NCBI RefSeq assembly: GCF_000365425.1
Contig: NZ_AQOV01000001.1
Location: forward strand, 744,001-808,000
Direction of reading: 5' to 3'
Length of the DNA stretch: 64,000 bases
From: Methylomonas sp. MK1
GTDB lineage: Bacteria > Pseudomonadota > Gammaproteobacteria > Methylococcales > Methylomonadaceae
In this document: piece by piece, positions 1-9,423 of the stretch
How positions within the stretch are numbered: position 1 is the first letter of the stretch
How the letters are laid out: each line of letters starts with the position of its first letter
The notes under the pieces: generated by a model
Database searches by the model: none
Told to the model about the DNA's origin: nothing
What the model saw: only the letters and a program-made list of their open reading frames with translations
Program-made: the position numbers and the translations under genes

Positions 1-464
1 AATGCTCGATGTTCTGAAGGAAGCTCAAAGCCGTTCGGAGTCGAAACCACGATATTTTTATTCTGTAAAAATTCTTGATTAACAGAGGCGGTTATAGGGA
101 GTTTTCCTTCGGTCAAAAGTGCATTTGTAGCACGACCTGCATGAGATAATTGCACAAATATCACGCCTTTTTTTTCATGAACCAAGTCAGTGATTCGTTT
201 CCACCCTAGTACTTGTTCATCCGTATATAAACCTGGAGCTGTGTGATACGCACGTGCCTCAGCAGATACGGCCGTGGCTTCTGCGATAATCAAGCCACCT
301 TCGGTAGCACGCTGACTATAGTGTTCTAACATCATATTGCTCGGTATAGCGTTAGGCCAATTTGCACGTAATCGGCTAATTGGTGGCATAACAATACGGT
401 GATTAAGAGTGATATCGCCAACTTTTAGTGGGCTAAATAGTTTTTTCGAAGATTGAATGCTCAT
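1..464 (-). CDS. Old Yellow Enzyme family NADH:flavin oxidoreductase (partial, N-terminal part)
   Basis: The frame opens at an ATG (minus strand, 462-464) and runs off the left edge, leaving about 154 residues. It begins MSIQSSKKLFSPLKVGDITL and continues with NHRIVMPPISRLRA, the usual start of OYE/NemA-type FMN ene-reductases. QLSHAGRA further on is the conserved strand of the TIM barrel. Such enzymes reduce activated C=C bonds or nitro compounds with NAD(P)H in the cytosol. The FMN-binding C-terminal half is outside the window, so substrate class cannot be judged. It lies 202 bp downstream of the ICL/PEP-mutase gene on the same strand. Family assignment is firm; function is inferred from family. 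Confidence 0.85.
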   Translation of the reverse strand, partial: MSIQSSKKLFSPLKVGDITLNHRIVMPPISRLRANWPNAIPSNMMLEHYSQRATEGGLIIAEATAVSAEARAYHTAPGLYTDEQVLGWKRITDLVHEKKGVIFVQLSHAGRATNALLTEGKLPITASVNQEFLQNKNIVVSTPNGFELPSEHRA

Positions 465-666
465 AATAATTACTCTGTTTTTTGATTTTGAGATAGTCTG
501 TCTAACTTCAAATAAAAGCACTAATAACTAAAGTTAGTTATATTTTTATTCATTTGTTTTTTAAAGTTATTCACATAGAATCCGTCTCAGAATCACATTT
601 TTCAATAATTGTAAATAGTATTAAATCGAATACTGAATATTTTCATTTATCGGCTTGCACCATATT

Positions 667-1542
667 TTATGGTTGCCCCCATAAACCGGTAGAAAGCTTT
701 ATTTTTTTGGCAATAATTTCGTGACCGTAATTCATCGATGTGGATGAAGTTTTACCGACTGCTTGATTGATATTTCCCTCTTCCAGCAGATCGAGGCCCG
801 CTTGGTAAGCACTCCAAATAGCACGGGCATAAAGCCGTGAGCCTAGGCTCAATCGTTTCACTCCTATTTTTTGTAACTCCGCCCATGGCACGATACCTTG
901 CATTGTTCCGATCAGCAGATTGACGGGTTTGGGGGCCACTGCTTTCACGATCGCGCGCACGGCGTCAATATCGGAAGGATACGGTGCAAAAAGCACATCC
1001 GCTCCGACTTCGGCAAAGGCAGTCAGTCGTCGAATTGTGTCATCCAAATCTGGCCGCCCCTGAATATAATTGTCAGTACGACCAGTAAGCACAATGCGAC
1101 CTTTGGCGACTTTGGCAGCAGCTTTGATGCGAGCTACTGCTTTATCGAAATCGTGAATCGGATTTTCCGGATTAGCAGTAGTGTCCTCGATGCCTACCCC
1201 AGCGAGACCCGCAGCGATTGCAGCTTTCACGGTAGCTGCAACATCTTCAGGTTCTGGCCCAAATCCATCTTCCAAATCGCCATTTACCGGTAAACCGGTG
1301 ACATCCACTATGAGGCGTGCGTGCGCAAGGTGTTCTTCCCGACTGACTGCATGCCTTCCATCTATTCGTCCGAGCGTAGTTGCCAAAGCAGCAGAGGATG
1401 TTGCAAGCGCTTCAAATCCCGCATCCATCATTATCAGAGCCGATCCTCCATCCCATACGTTTGGCATAATGAAGCCTTCTGGTCGTTCGTGAAGGGCTTT
1501 GAATTGTTCATAGTGTTCTTGTTGTATGACGTTCATATTCAT
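667..1542 (-). CDS. Isocitrate lyase/PEP mutase family protein
   Basis: A 291-residue protein with the ICL/PEPM TIM-barrel signature. FIMPNVWDGGSA is near the N-terminus. GDLEDGFG (about residues 88-95) and GIEDTT (about 117-122) hold the acidic Mg2+ ligands. RTDNYIQG and FAPYPSD follow. Members of this group cleave or rearrange C-C or C-P bonds of 2-oxo/2-hydroxy acids (carboxyphosphonoenolpyruvate mutase-like, methylisocitrate lyase-like, oxaloacetate decarboxylase-like). The reaction cannot be chosen from sequence alone, and the usual lyase motif KKCGH is not seen. The start is supported by a GGAG a few bases upstream. It follows the efflux operon on the same strand after a 160-bp gap. Confidence 0.8.
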   Translation of the reverse strand: MNMNVIQQEHYEQFKALHERPEGFIMPNVWDGGSALIMMDAGFEALATSSAALATTLGRIDGRHAVSREEHLAHARLIVDVTGLPVNGDLEDGFGPEPEDVAATVKAAIAAGLAGVGIEDTTANPENPIHDFDKAVARIKAAAKVAKGRIVLTGRTDNYIQGRPDLDDTIRRLTAFAEVGADVLFAPYPSDIDAVRAIVKAVAPKPVNLLIGTMQGIVPWAELQKIGVKRLSLGSRLYARAIWSAYQAGLDLLEEGNINQAVGKTSSTSMNYGHEIIAKKIKLSTGLWGQP

Positions 1543-1702
1543 CTTGTTCTCCTATTTTTTAAATAACAGATCTGCATAACGTTTACCGCTGATTGATCTA
1601 ATAACAGTCGTGCTTGCTCTTACCCAAATAGGGTCTGAGAAGCCTTAACGGTCATAGATTTTCACGGGTTGTTTCCCTTTGTTTTTTTTCGAATTGATGA
1701 AA

Positions 1703-3145
1703 CTATGAATCCCACCCACCGCCTAACGCGCGAAATACGCCTACGGCAGCGCGCGCTATATCCACTTGCTTTGCGCTGAGTTGATCACGAGCTACTAGTA
1801 GCAGGCGATCCGCGTCCAATACATCGGTCAACGTAATAGAACCCGCTTTATAGGATTGCTCGGAGAGGTCGCGGGCTTTCATCAACGCTTGTACTTCGCC
1901 CTCTTGTTCATCAATATGAATTCGTGTTTGAGCAAAGACGACTAGCGAATTTTCTACGTCTTCAGCGGCGCGCAAAATAGCTTGTCGGTACACTGTCAAC
2001 GCCTCGGCATTAGCCCCTTTTGCCCGCATCACTTCGGCATCAATTTTGCCAAAGTCGAAAAGACGCCATCGTAGTGTTCCTCTGGCAATAGCCTGAAATG
2101 CACCACCTGTAAATAAATTAGCACTCGAAATACTATCGAAGCCTAGTAGGCCAGACAGCGAGATTTTGGGATAATATTCTGAAATAGCTTGACCGATTCT
2201 TTCATTTGAAGCGGCAAGATGTCGTTCAGCCGCAATAACGTCTGGACGACGACGCAAAACATCAACAGGACGTTGATCGCCAGGAATAGTCGGAAGAAAC
2301 ACTATTTCAGTAACAGGATGCAACTCTCTCATATATGTGCCAGGCTGAACACCCATCAAAACATCTAATCTGTTCATCTGTTGCTCAAGGCCAATTCGAA
2401 GCAACGGAACAGATGCGCGAGCCTGTTTTAAAAGAGCCTCGGCCTGCGCAACTTCTCGCCCGGTAGCGCTCCCCGCAGTATGGCGATCATGTACCAAGCT
2501 TAAAAGATGCTCATCATCTTTAATTTGCTGCTCTGCGATATTGAGACGTACTTGATATCCTCTTATTTGGAAATAAGCATCCGCCGCATCTGCCACGACA
2601 AGGATTCGTGCTCCAGCTTGATCTGCCTCTGAAGCTTGGAATTCCGCTTTTGATGCCGCTTCACCGCGCTGCAAGCCACCAAAAAAATCTATTTCCCAGC
2701 TTGCTGCAGGTCCAATCGTAAAATTGGTAAAATCGCGGCTAAAGTTAGGTGAATTTCTAGCAATTGAGCCAAACAGCCCCTCTTTGCTCAGAGTCTGGCG
2801 GGTAACGGAGCCATTAAACTCAATGGTTGGCAGAAGCTTTGCGCTACTTCCATCTGAGATAGCTCGCGCCTGAATTACCCTTGCTTTCGTTACATCAAGA
2901 AAAAGATTCTGATCCAACACTCGTTGCACTACTTTAAGCAACTCTGAATCATTAAATCCCATCCACCATCGATCTAAACTAGGTGAGACAGCCATTTCCT
3001 TGTCGACAACTTCGACTTTATTGTGAAATGGCACTAATTCGATATTAGGAGCCACATAATCCGGACCTACTGCGCAACCAGAGAAAGTTGTGCTGAAAAA
3101 TAAACCAGCAAGTAAAGCTACAAATATTTTGAGCATACTAGTCAT
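1703..3145 (-). CDS. RND efflux system outer membrane lipoprotein (OprM/NodT family)
   Basis: About 480 residues when started at the ATG at 3145, which overlaps the end of the pump gene by 8 bp. A longer frame upstream lacks a signal peptide at its start and is less likely. The N-terminus MTSMLKIFVALLAGLFFSTT runs into a lipobox (TFSGC), then AVGPDYVAP, the hallmark start of NodT/OprM channels. RRRPDVIAAERHLAASN is the conserved motif of the second repeat. It forms the trimeric outer-membrane duct of a tripartite pump. It is the last gene of the adaptor-pump-channel operon. Confidence 0.93.
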   Translation of the reverse strand: MTSMLKIFVALLAGLFFSTTFSGCAVGPDYVAPNIELVPFHNKVEVVDKEMAVSPSLDRWWMGFNDSELLKVVQRVLDQNLFLDVTKARVIQARAISDGSSAKLLPTIEFNGSVTRQTLSKEGLFGSIARNSPNFSRDFTNFTIGPAASWEIDFFGGLQRGEAASKAEFQASEADQAGARILVVADAADAYFQIRGYQVRLNIAEQQIKDDEHLLSLVHDRHTAGSATGREVAQAEALLKQARASVPLLRIGLEQQMNRLDVLMGVQPGTYMRELHPVTEIVFLPTIPGDQRPVDVLRRRPDVIAAERHLAASNERIGQAISEYYPKISLSGLLGFDSISSANLFTGGAFQAIARGTLRWRLFDFGKIDAEVMRAKGANAEALTVYRQAILRAAEDVENSLVVFAQTRIHIDEQEGEVQALMKARDLSEQSYKAGSITLTDVLDADRLLLVARDQLSAKQVDIARAAVGVFRALGGGWDS

Positions 3146-6100
3146 GACTAATTTCCTTTTTGCTAAATTTTTGTACAAAGGCGTAAAGCGCTGGTGTGAA
3201 TAAGAGTCCAAACGCTGTTACTCCGAGCATTCCAAAGAACACTGTGGTTCCAAGGGATTGGCGCATTTCAGCACCCGCACCTTTGGCTACTACAAGAGGG
3301 AATACGCCAAGGATGAAGGCAAATGAGGTCATCAAGATCGGACGCAGACGTTCTTTTGCCGAAAGCGTTGCCGCATCTTCCGGCGTCCGCCCTTCATGAT
3401 CTTCATGGTGCTTGGCGAATTCCACTATCAAGATCGCGTTTTTCGCAGCCAACCCGACCAGTACGATGAAGCCTATTTGCGCAAGAATGTCGATCGGCAT
3501 ACTCCGCATGTCCAGCCCGATAATAGCTGCTAGCAAGCACATAGGTACGATCAGCACGACTGCCAACGGTGTACGCCAGCTTTCATACTGCGCAGCCAGA
3601 ACAAGGAACACGAACAAGGCAGAAGCCGCAAAGATCGCCAGTGTAGGCACGCCATGCTGCGCTTGTTGATGTGAAAGCTCTGTCCATTCAAACGACATAC
3701 CTTGCGGAAGCGTTTGTTTAGCCAGTTCTTCCATCCGCTCCATAGCCGTACCAGAAGCGATTCCTGGCGCAGCAGCGCCCATGATTTCCGCGGCTGGGAA
3801 CATGTTGTAACGCGGGATGCGATAAGGCATGGATTGCTCTTTGAAATCGGTCACAGCGCTCAGCGGCACCATTTCACCGGCAGCATTTCTCACTTTGTAT
3901 TTGCCAATATCTCCTGGAGTTTTACGGAATTCAGCATCCCCTTGGGCGAATACGGGATAAGTGCGACCCAAATAATTGAAATCATTCACATATTGCGAAC
4001 CAAGATATAACTGAATAGTCGAGAACACATCCGTTGGCGTGAGCCCGACTTTTTCAGCCTTTAAGCGATCGATGTCGGCATAAAGCGACGGCGCACCAGC
4101 ATTAAATAGCGTGAACACTCCAGCAAAGGTTTTATCTTTATTCGCGGCAGCAACGAGATCGTTGGTCGCTTTTGCGAGAGCTTGTGGCCCAAGACCTTCA
4201 CGATCTTGGATCATCATTTTAAAACCACCAGCCGCCCCCAACCCCTGTACCGCAGGAGGATTGATTACGATCAGATAGGCTTTCTTATAATCCGCGAATT
4301 TTTCGCGCATTTTCACCAGCATTTCCGCAGCAGTGGTACCGGGTATATACTCACCGTAAAGTGAGGGAAGTGACGTGAAGATCGTCCCAACATTAGAGGC
4401 AATTGTATTTGTCGTCACATCGAATCCAGCTGTGGGCGATGTATGTTTTATGCCAGGTATGCTCAATGCCATATCATTGACTTCACGTACTACTTCGTCC
4501 GTGCGGGACAGGCTGGAACCGGGCGGTAACATAACGATGATCGCCTCATACCCAATGTCCTGATCCGGAATAAAGCCGGTTGGCATACGCGACATTTGGA
4601 AGCCTGTTACGCTGATTAACCCGACATAAACTATAAGAATACTCGCAGTAACACGCACAAAACGGCTGGTCATATTGCCATAACTGATCGAGAGCCATGC
4701 GAATCCACGATTGAAGCGGTCGAAGAGAGGGTTCTTAAAGCGTGCTACACCGCGTGGCTTCTCATATAACTCGCCAGTCTTATGCGGTATTAGCAGTATC
4801 GCGCAAAGCGCTGGGCTCAGCGTGAGAGATACAAAACTCGAGATTATTGTGGAAGCAGAAATTGTGATCGCAAACTGTTTAAAGAAAAGCCCCGGAATTC
4901 CGAAGACGAAGGCCAAAGGTACGAAAACTGCGCAGAGTGTAAGAGTAATAGCAATTAATGCACCAGACACCTCGTTCATCGTGCGATGCGCGGCTTCTTT
5001 AGGTAGCATACCCGTTGCCATATTGCGTTCGACGTTTTCCACCACCACAATAGCGTCATCAACCACAATACCTACTGCTAGCACGAGGCCGAAAAGCGAG
5101 AGATTATTGATAGAGATTCCAAACATCGAGAGGATAGTGAAGGCACCGACCAGAGAAACGGGAATAGCTACCACGGGAATCAGAGTAGCCCGCCAGTTTT
5201 GAAGAAAGAGATACACCACGCCGACTACAAGAATAATGGCGATAAAGATGGTTTCGATTACTTCATGAATCGACTGGCTTACGAAGGTGGTAGGATCGTA
5301 AATGTTGATATAATCAACACCGGTAGGGAAGGATTTTTTAAGCTCGGCCATCTTATCCCAAATGGCGTGCTCTACCTCTACTACGTTAGCGTCAGGTGTC
5401 GGGATAACCCACCAAGGTGCGGAAATATGCTTATCAGCATAAGCGATTGAACCGTAATCTACAGAACCAATTTCAGCTCGGCCAATATCACGGATGCGAG
5501 TGATGCGACCTTGATTATCCGATTTGACGATAATGTCGGCAAACTGATCAGGAGAAGTTAACCGTCCGAGAGCTTCTACGTTGATCTGGAAAGCTGCATC
5601 GGTCGCCACTGGCGGGGCATTGAGATTACCAGTCGATACCTGTGCGTTTTGGGCGCGAAGGGCGCTCATAATCTCGCTGGCGCTGATGTTATAGGCTGCA
5701 GCTTTGTCTGGATCAATCCAGATACGCATCGCATACTGACGTTCTCCCAAAGCCCAAAAATCAGCTACACCGGGAATACGCGCGATCTCATCACGAACAT
5801 GAAGCATGTAATTTGACAGATATTCGGCGCTACGCGACCCATCCGGTGAATAAACATGTACGCCTAGCAATAGCGATTGGATAGTCTTTTTCACCTGCAC
5901 GCCTTGCAGCTGCACTTCTTGCGGCAAGCGTGTCAATACGTCCTGCACACGATTTCGCGTCAGCAACAGAGCGGTATTGGCGTCAGTGCCAACCTTAAAA
6001 ATGACAGTAATCGCCAGCCTGCCATCACTGGTTGATTGGCTAGTGATATAGTCCATGCCCTCCACGCCATTGATCGCTTGCTCAAGCGGCGTCGCGACAG

Positions 6101-6284
6101 TGCGGGCAATGGTATCTGCAGATGCACCAGGAAATGTGGTCGTAATTTGAATTGTGGTGGGAACAATACTCGGATACTGTGCGATCGGTAATTTAACCAT
6201 CGCTGCCAACCCGAAAACGATGATGAAGATATTGATGACTATCGCAAAACGCGGGCGATCTATGAAGAAATGTGTCAGTTTCAT
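3138..6284 (-). CDS. RND multidrug efflux pump, inner membrane subunit (HAE1/AcrB-MexB type)
   Basis: 1048 residues, the normal length for a hydrophobe/amphiphile efflux RND pump. It starts with the first transmembrane helix after FFIDRPRFAIV. VGIVVDDAIVVVENVER, the helix-4 motif, carries the two proton-relay aspartates. GLAAKNAILIVEFAK is the helix-10 motif with the relay lysine. Two large periplasmic loops lie between TM1-2 and TM7-8. It exports hydrophobic compounds using the proton gradient, working with the adaptor (5 bp upstream) and the channel (8-bp overlap downstream). Substrates cannot be predicted. Confidence 0.96.
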   Translation of the reverse strand: MKLTHFFIDRPRFAIVINIFIIVFGLAAMVKLPIAQYPSIVPTTIQITTTFPGASADTIARTVATPLEQAINGVEGMDYITSQSTSDGRLAITVIFKVGTDANTALLLTRNRVQDVLTRLPQEVQLQGVQVKKTIQSLLLGVHVYSPDGSRSAEYLSNYMLHVRDEIARIPGVADFWALGERQYAMRIWIDPDKAAAYNISASEIMSALRAQNAQVSTGNLNAPPVATDAAFQINVEALGRLTSPDQFADIIVKSDNQGRITRIRDIGRAEIGSVDYGSIAYADKHISAPWWVIPTPDANVVEVEHAIWDKMAELKKSFPTGVDYINIYDPTTFVSQSIHEVIETIFIAIILVVGVVYLFLQNWRATLIPVVAIPVSLVGAFTILSMFGISINNLSLFGLVLAVGIVVDDAIVVVENVERNMATGMLPKEAAHRTMNEVSGALIAITLTLCAVFVPLAFVFGIPGLFFKQFAITISASTIISSFVSLTLSPALCAILLIPHKTGELYEKPRGVARFKNPLFDRFNRGFAWLSISYGNMTSRFVRVTASILIVYVGLISVTGFQMSRMPTGFIPDQDIGYEAIIVMLPPGSSLSRTDEVVREVNDMALSIPGIKHTSPTAGFDVTTNTIASNVGTIFTSLPSLYGEYIPGTTAAEMLVKMREKFADYKKAYLIVINPPAVQGLGAAGGFKMMIQDREGLGPQALAKATNDLVAAANKDKTFAGVFTLFNAGAPSLYADIDRLKAEKVGLTPTDVFSTIQLYLGSQYVNDFNYLGRTYPVFAQGDAEFRKTPGDIGKYKVRNAAGEMVPLSAVTDFKEQSMPYRIPRYNMFPAAEIMGAAAPGIASGTAMERMEELAKQTLPQGMSFEWTELSHQQAQHGVPTLAIFAASALFVFLVLAAQYESWRTPLAVVLIVPMCLLAAIIGLDMRSMPIDILAQIGFIVLVGLAAKNAILIVEFAKHHEDHEGRTPEDAATLSAKERLRPILMTSFAFILGVFPLVVAKGAGAEMRQSLGTTVFFGMLGVTAFGLLFTPALYAFVQKFSKKEISHD

Positions 6285-6289
6285 GTTGA

Positions 6290-7552
6290 TTACTCTTTAT
6301 TTTTTTGATTTACGGATTCGGTTTTCGCGTTCATTGGCTTCACTTTCGCGCCGGGAGCAGCCGAAGCCATACCTTCGACAATCACCAAGTCACTAGCGCC
6401 GATACCAGATTTGATGACGCGCATTCCATCATGTAAGTCACCTACTTCAACTCGCTTAGGCTTCACCGTTCCATCGTGATCGACGGTCAGTACGATATGG
6501 TTGGATTGATCAGGTGTAACCGCCGCATCCGGCACCAACAAGGTTGATTCAGCTGAAGTCAGAGCTAAGCGGACACGAGCGAAGCCGCCTGGAGTGAGTA
6601 ACAGATCTTTGTTGGGAATTGTGGCTCGAGCACGGATGGTGCCGCTGGAACGGTCGATGGCGTTATCTACGAAATCCAGTGTTCCTGTGCGATTCAGTTT
6701 TGCGTCACCGAGATCCACATAAACTTTGCTAGCCAACTCGCCTTTCTCGGTCATGCGCTGACGTTGGAAGGTTTGGTAATCGGCTTCGCTCATATCGAAA
6801 TTTAGGTAAATCGGGTCGAGAGATACGATGGTGGTCAGTAAGGTAGTTGGCCCGGTACCTGCGCGATTACCTGCAATCAGGTTGCCGACCGATACTTGGT
6901 GCGTGCCTATTTTTCCGCTGAAGGGAGCTATGATGCTCGCGTGATCAAGATCGAACTTTGCATCGCGTACCAGCGCCTTCGCTACGTTCACTAAAGCAGA
7001 AGCGGCTTGTTGATCGGCCAAACGTTGCTCTACGTTTTGTGTAGTACCGGCATCCGTTTCTTTCAGAACTTTTGCCCGTGTTAATTCTTGATTTGCCAAC
7101 TGCAGCTTTGCCTGTGCATTTTCCAGTTGAGCCGTCGCTTGACTGTATCTGATTTCGTAAGGAGTCTGGTCAATGGTAAAAAGCGGATCGCCCTTTTTCA
7201 CGAGATCACCGTCTTTAAAATGTATCTTTTCTAATGTACCGCCGACCTGGGGACGCAGTTCAACATGCTCAACGGCAGCAAACTGACCAAGGAACTTTAA
7301 GTGAGTTTCAAAATTTCCTTTCAAAGGAGAGCTAACGATCACGCTCGGTGGAGTCATAACTTGCTCTAAAGTTGTTTCGGTTGCAAAAAGTTCGTGCGCA
7401 CAGTAGCCACCCATCATGACAACGCTAAAAATGATAAAACGATTAATTTTTTTTCCGCTTAAGGGCTTTTTTATTAACCGTGAATAGATCGGTGAGTTAG
7501 GCTGAGAAACGTACGGTTCGAAGTTTGAACGTTGAGAAGCTTCGTTATTCAT
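6290..7552 (-). CDS. RND efflux periplasmic adaptor subunit (membrane fusion protein)
   Basis: 420 residues. A single N-terminal hydrophobic segment (about residues 40-55) precedes the split lipoyl domain: VELRPQVGGTLEKIHFKDGD is the first half and IIAPFSGKIGTHQVSVGNLI the second. A long helical hairpin (AQLENAQAKLQLANQELTRA) lies between them, followed by beta-barrel and membrane-proximal domains. The acidic/polar N-terminal leader before the membrane segment is longer than usual. It links the pump to the outer-membrane channel. First gene of the operon; its promoter candidate is about 270 bp upstream, leaving a long 5' untranslated region with an inverted repeat. Confidence 0.94.
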   Translation of the reverse strand: MNNEASQRSNFEPYVSQPNSPIYSRLIKKPLSGKKINRFIIFSVVMMGGYCAHELFATETTLEQVMTPPSVIVSSPLKGNFETHLKFLGQFAAVEHVELRPQVGGTLEKIHFKDGDLVKKGDPLFTIDQTPYEIRYSQATAQLENAQAKLQLANQELTRAKVLKETDAGTTQNVEQRLADQQAASALVNVAKALVRDAKFDLDHASIIAPFSGKIGTHQVSVGNLIAGNRAGTGPTTLLTTIVSLDPIYLNFDMSEADYQTFQRQRMTEKGELASKVYVDLGDAKLNRTGTLDFVDNAIDRSSGTIRARATIPNKDLLLTPGGFARVRLALTSAESTLLVPDAAVTPDQSNHIVLTVDHDGTVKPKRVEVGDLHDGMRVIKSGIGASDLVIVEGMASAAPGAKVKPMNAKTESVNQKNKE

Positions 7553-7660
7553 AAAATGCCCTTTTGAATATTGTTTGTTTAATAGACTCTACGGAGGTAG
7601 TTATCGATGATGGCGTCATTGACTTGCTTTGCCTTCAGATCTGTAAATTTCGACACCGCA

Positions 7661-7682
7661 AGCCAGGTAAATTCACCTGGCT
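7661..7682. repeat. Inverted repeat in the efflux operon leader
   Basis: Perfect 8-bp arms AGCCAGGT / ACCTGGCT around a 6-base loop. It lies inside the predicted 5' untranslated leader of the efflux operon, about 110 bp before the adaptor start. It could be an RNA hairpin or a protein operator. No U-run follows on either strand, so a terminator is unlikely. Confidence 0.5.
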
Positions 7683-7820
7683 CGCCTACAAATGCTGCTT
7701 TAAAAACATCGCCAGATAAGCTAACGAACATATCTAACAATCCTGAAATAAAAAATTTTTCTCTTATAATTCATAATCTTTCCTTCTCATATCGCTTCAT
7801 TTTTTGAAGCGACTGCAATT

Positions 7821-7849
7821 AGTGTAGATACTATTGTTTTTGCTGTCAA
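7821..7849 (-). promoter_or_regulatory. Sigma70-like promoter for the efflux operon
   Basis: On the minus strand TTGACA (7844-7849) and TACACT (7821-7826) are separated by exactly 17 bp. The promoter faces the adaptor gene. It lies only 13 bp from the opposite-facing regulator promoter, so one bound HxlR dimer could cover both. Confidence 0.6.
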
Positions 7850-7862
7850 TATATTTTTTGTA

Positions 7863-7891
7863 TTGACTATGCATAATGTAGTTGATATAGT
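7863..7891 (+). promoter_or_regulatory. Sigma70-like promoter for the HxlR-type regulator
   Basis: TTGACT (7863-7868) and TATAGT (7886-7891) with a 17-bp spacer, about 45 bp before the regulator's start codon. Back-to-back with the efflux operon promoter. Confidence 0.6.
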
Positions 7892-7936
7892 TTTATTGCC
7901 GATTAACGATACGAAGTCATTTATTGAGAGGGGCTT

Positions 7937-8365
7937 ATGAAAGGCAAAGACAAAAAAACATGTGAAAAGCATCGAGACATGTGCTCAATTTCAAGAGCAA
8001 TTGACAAAATAGGTGACTCCTGGAGCCTATTAATTTTGCGTGACCTAGGCCAAGGCCTAACACGCTATGAAGAATTTAGAGAAAATCTGGAAATTTCTCC
8101 CGCTACACTGAGCAAACGGCTTTCGATGCTGGTCGAAGAAGGGCTGGTGGTAAAAAAAATCTACCAAGACAATCCGTTGCGTGCGCAATATGTTCTGACC
8201 TCGATGGGTCAGGATTTCATGCCCGTCTTGGCGATGATTATGGTTTGGGGCAATGAATACGCATCACCTAATGGCACTGATGAGCAATTGGTTGAAAAGA
8301 AAACTCGCAAAGAGATTTCATCAAACGTTGTGAATGCAGAAAAACGATGTCCCGATCACGTTTGA
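7937..8365 (+). CDS. HxlR family winged-helix transcriptional regulator
   Basis: 142 residues. The HxlR core is clear: C-x-I-S-R-AIDKIGDSWSLLILRDL, then YEEFRENLEISPATLSKRL (recognition helix region) and LVEEGLVVKK (wing). The N-terminal CEKHRDMC pair of cysteines is typical of redox- or aldehyde-responsive members of this family, which sense electrophiles through cysteine. A GAGAGGGG Shine-Dalgarno precedes the ATG. It is divergently transcribed from the RND operon across a 384-bp region, the usual arrangement for a local repressor or activator. Control of the pump is inference from position. Confidence 0.9.
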   Translation: MKGKDKKTCEKHRDMCSISRAIDKIGDSWSLLILRDLGQGLTRYEEFRENLEISPATLSKRLSMLVEEGLVVKKIYQDNPLRAQYVLTSMGQDFMPVLAMIMVWGNEYASPNGTDEQLVEKKTRKEISSNVVNAEKRCPDHV

Positions 8366-8527
8366 AATACTTGTGCTCGCTGTTGGCCTGCCTCTCCCTG
8401 GAATTTCGTATGACAATTTCTAAATACATTAGATCTGATCTAACTACCGTGATTGCATCGGCTCAAAACCAAATTTTAATTAGCTATTGCCTCAATCAAA
8501 TTTCTCACCTGCGAGTAATATGAAGCT

Positions 8528-9412
8528 ATGAACGAGCTATATCCTTATAAGTACCCGTTTGATTGGATAGAAACATTGGAGTTCTTGAAAGCTCGGTCAA
8601 TTAAAGGAGTGGAGTTGGTTACGGACGAATGTTATTTGCGCACTGTGCGAATCGGCAAGCATATTGGATGGATCAAGGTATCTCATGTGCCAGAGACGCA
8701 TTCGCTAAAGATGGAATATTCGCCGTCTTTATTGCCGGCGCTGCCAGCATTGCAGGATCGTTTACACAAGCTGTTTGATCTTGCGGCAGATCCCGATCTA
8801 ATCAATGCGCATCTCATAAAACATAAGTTGCTCAAAACCAGCATAGCAAAACATCCCGGCCTGCGCGTTCTTGGCGCATTTGACGAATTTGAAATGGCGA
8901 TTCGTACCATACTTAGTCAGCAGATCACTGTGAAAGCCGCCACTGCCATTTTCTATCGATTTACGAATGCTTTTGGCAAAAATATTATCACGCCATTTCC
9001 CGAACTCTCTCGACTAACCGTACAGGCAGAAACGGTCGCCAGGGCAACGGTGGACGCTATTGCTGAGCTCGGTATTGTGAGTGCACGCGCCAAATGTATT
9101 ATTGTGATGGCTCAAGCCTTTGTTTCGGAAGGATTCCTTCTTGAGCCGAGATTAAAGCCAGAAACAGCAATTGAAAAGCTGGTTAAGCTACCGGGGATCG
9201 GGCCGTGGACGGCTCACAATATCGCTATGCGAGGCCTAAACTGGTCGGATGCCTTTCCGAAGGAAGATATCGCCGTGCGCAATGTTTTGGGCGGCGTGAC
9301 TGCTCAAGAGGCAGAAGAGTTATCACAGTTATGGCGGCCATATCGCAGCTATGCGGTGATACATCTTTGGAAAATGTCATCTGAAAATCACACTAACAAA
9401 TTGAAATGCTAA
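8528..9412 (+). CDS. alkA: DNA-3-methyladenine glycosylase II (AlkA-like)
   Basis: 294 residues. It has an N-terminal AlkA-type domain, then an HhH-GPD fold. ILSQQITVKAA begins the glycosylase domain, and VKLPGIGPWTAHNIAMRGL is the helix-hairpin-helix. FPKEDIAVRN holds the catalytic aspartate (about residue 246). The YRSYAVIHLWK tail is as in E. coli AlkA. It excises alkylated purines and pyrimidines from DNA as the first step of base excision repair. The upstream 162 bp shows no clear promoter. It heads a small alkylation-repair cluster that ends with ogt. Confidence 0.92.
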   Translation: MNELYPYKYPFDWIETLEFLKARSIKGVELVTDECYLRTVRIGKHIGWIKVSHVPETHSLKMEYSPSLLPALPALQDRLHKLFDLAADPDLINAHLIKHKLLKTSIAKHPGLRVLGAFDEFEMAIRTILSQQITVKAATAIFYRFTNAFGKNIITPFPELSRLTVQAETVARATVDAIAELGIVSARAKCIIVMAQAFVSEGFLLEPRLKPETAIEKLVKLPGIGPWTAHNIAMRGLNWSDAFPKEDIAVRNVLGGVTAQEAEELSQLWRPYRSYAVIHLWKMSSENHTNKLKC

Positions 9413-9423
9413 AAGGGGGACAC

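Noticed and set aside
898..1566. Open plus-strand frames of 80-130 codons inside the ICL/PEP-mutase gene
   Set aside because: They are antisense to a well-recognised protein, have no ribosome sites and show no family motifs.
3196..6166. Many open frames in both strands inside the RND pump gene
   Set aside because: Shadow frames of a recognised 1048-residue protein; no independent support.
7607..7807. 66-codon frame in the efflux/HxlR intergenic region
   Set aside because: It lies in the predicted untranslated leader of the opposite gene and has no clear protein features.
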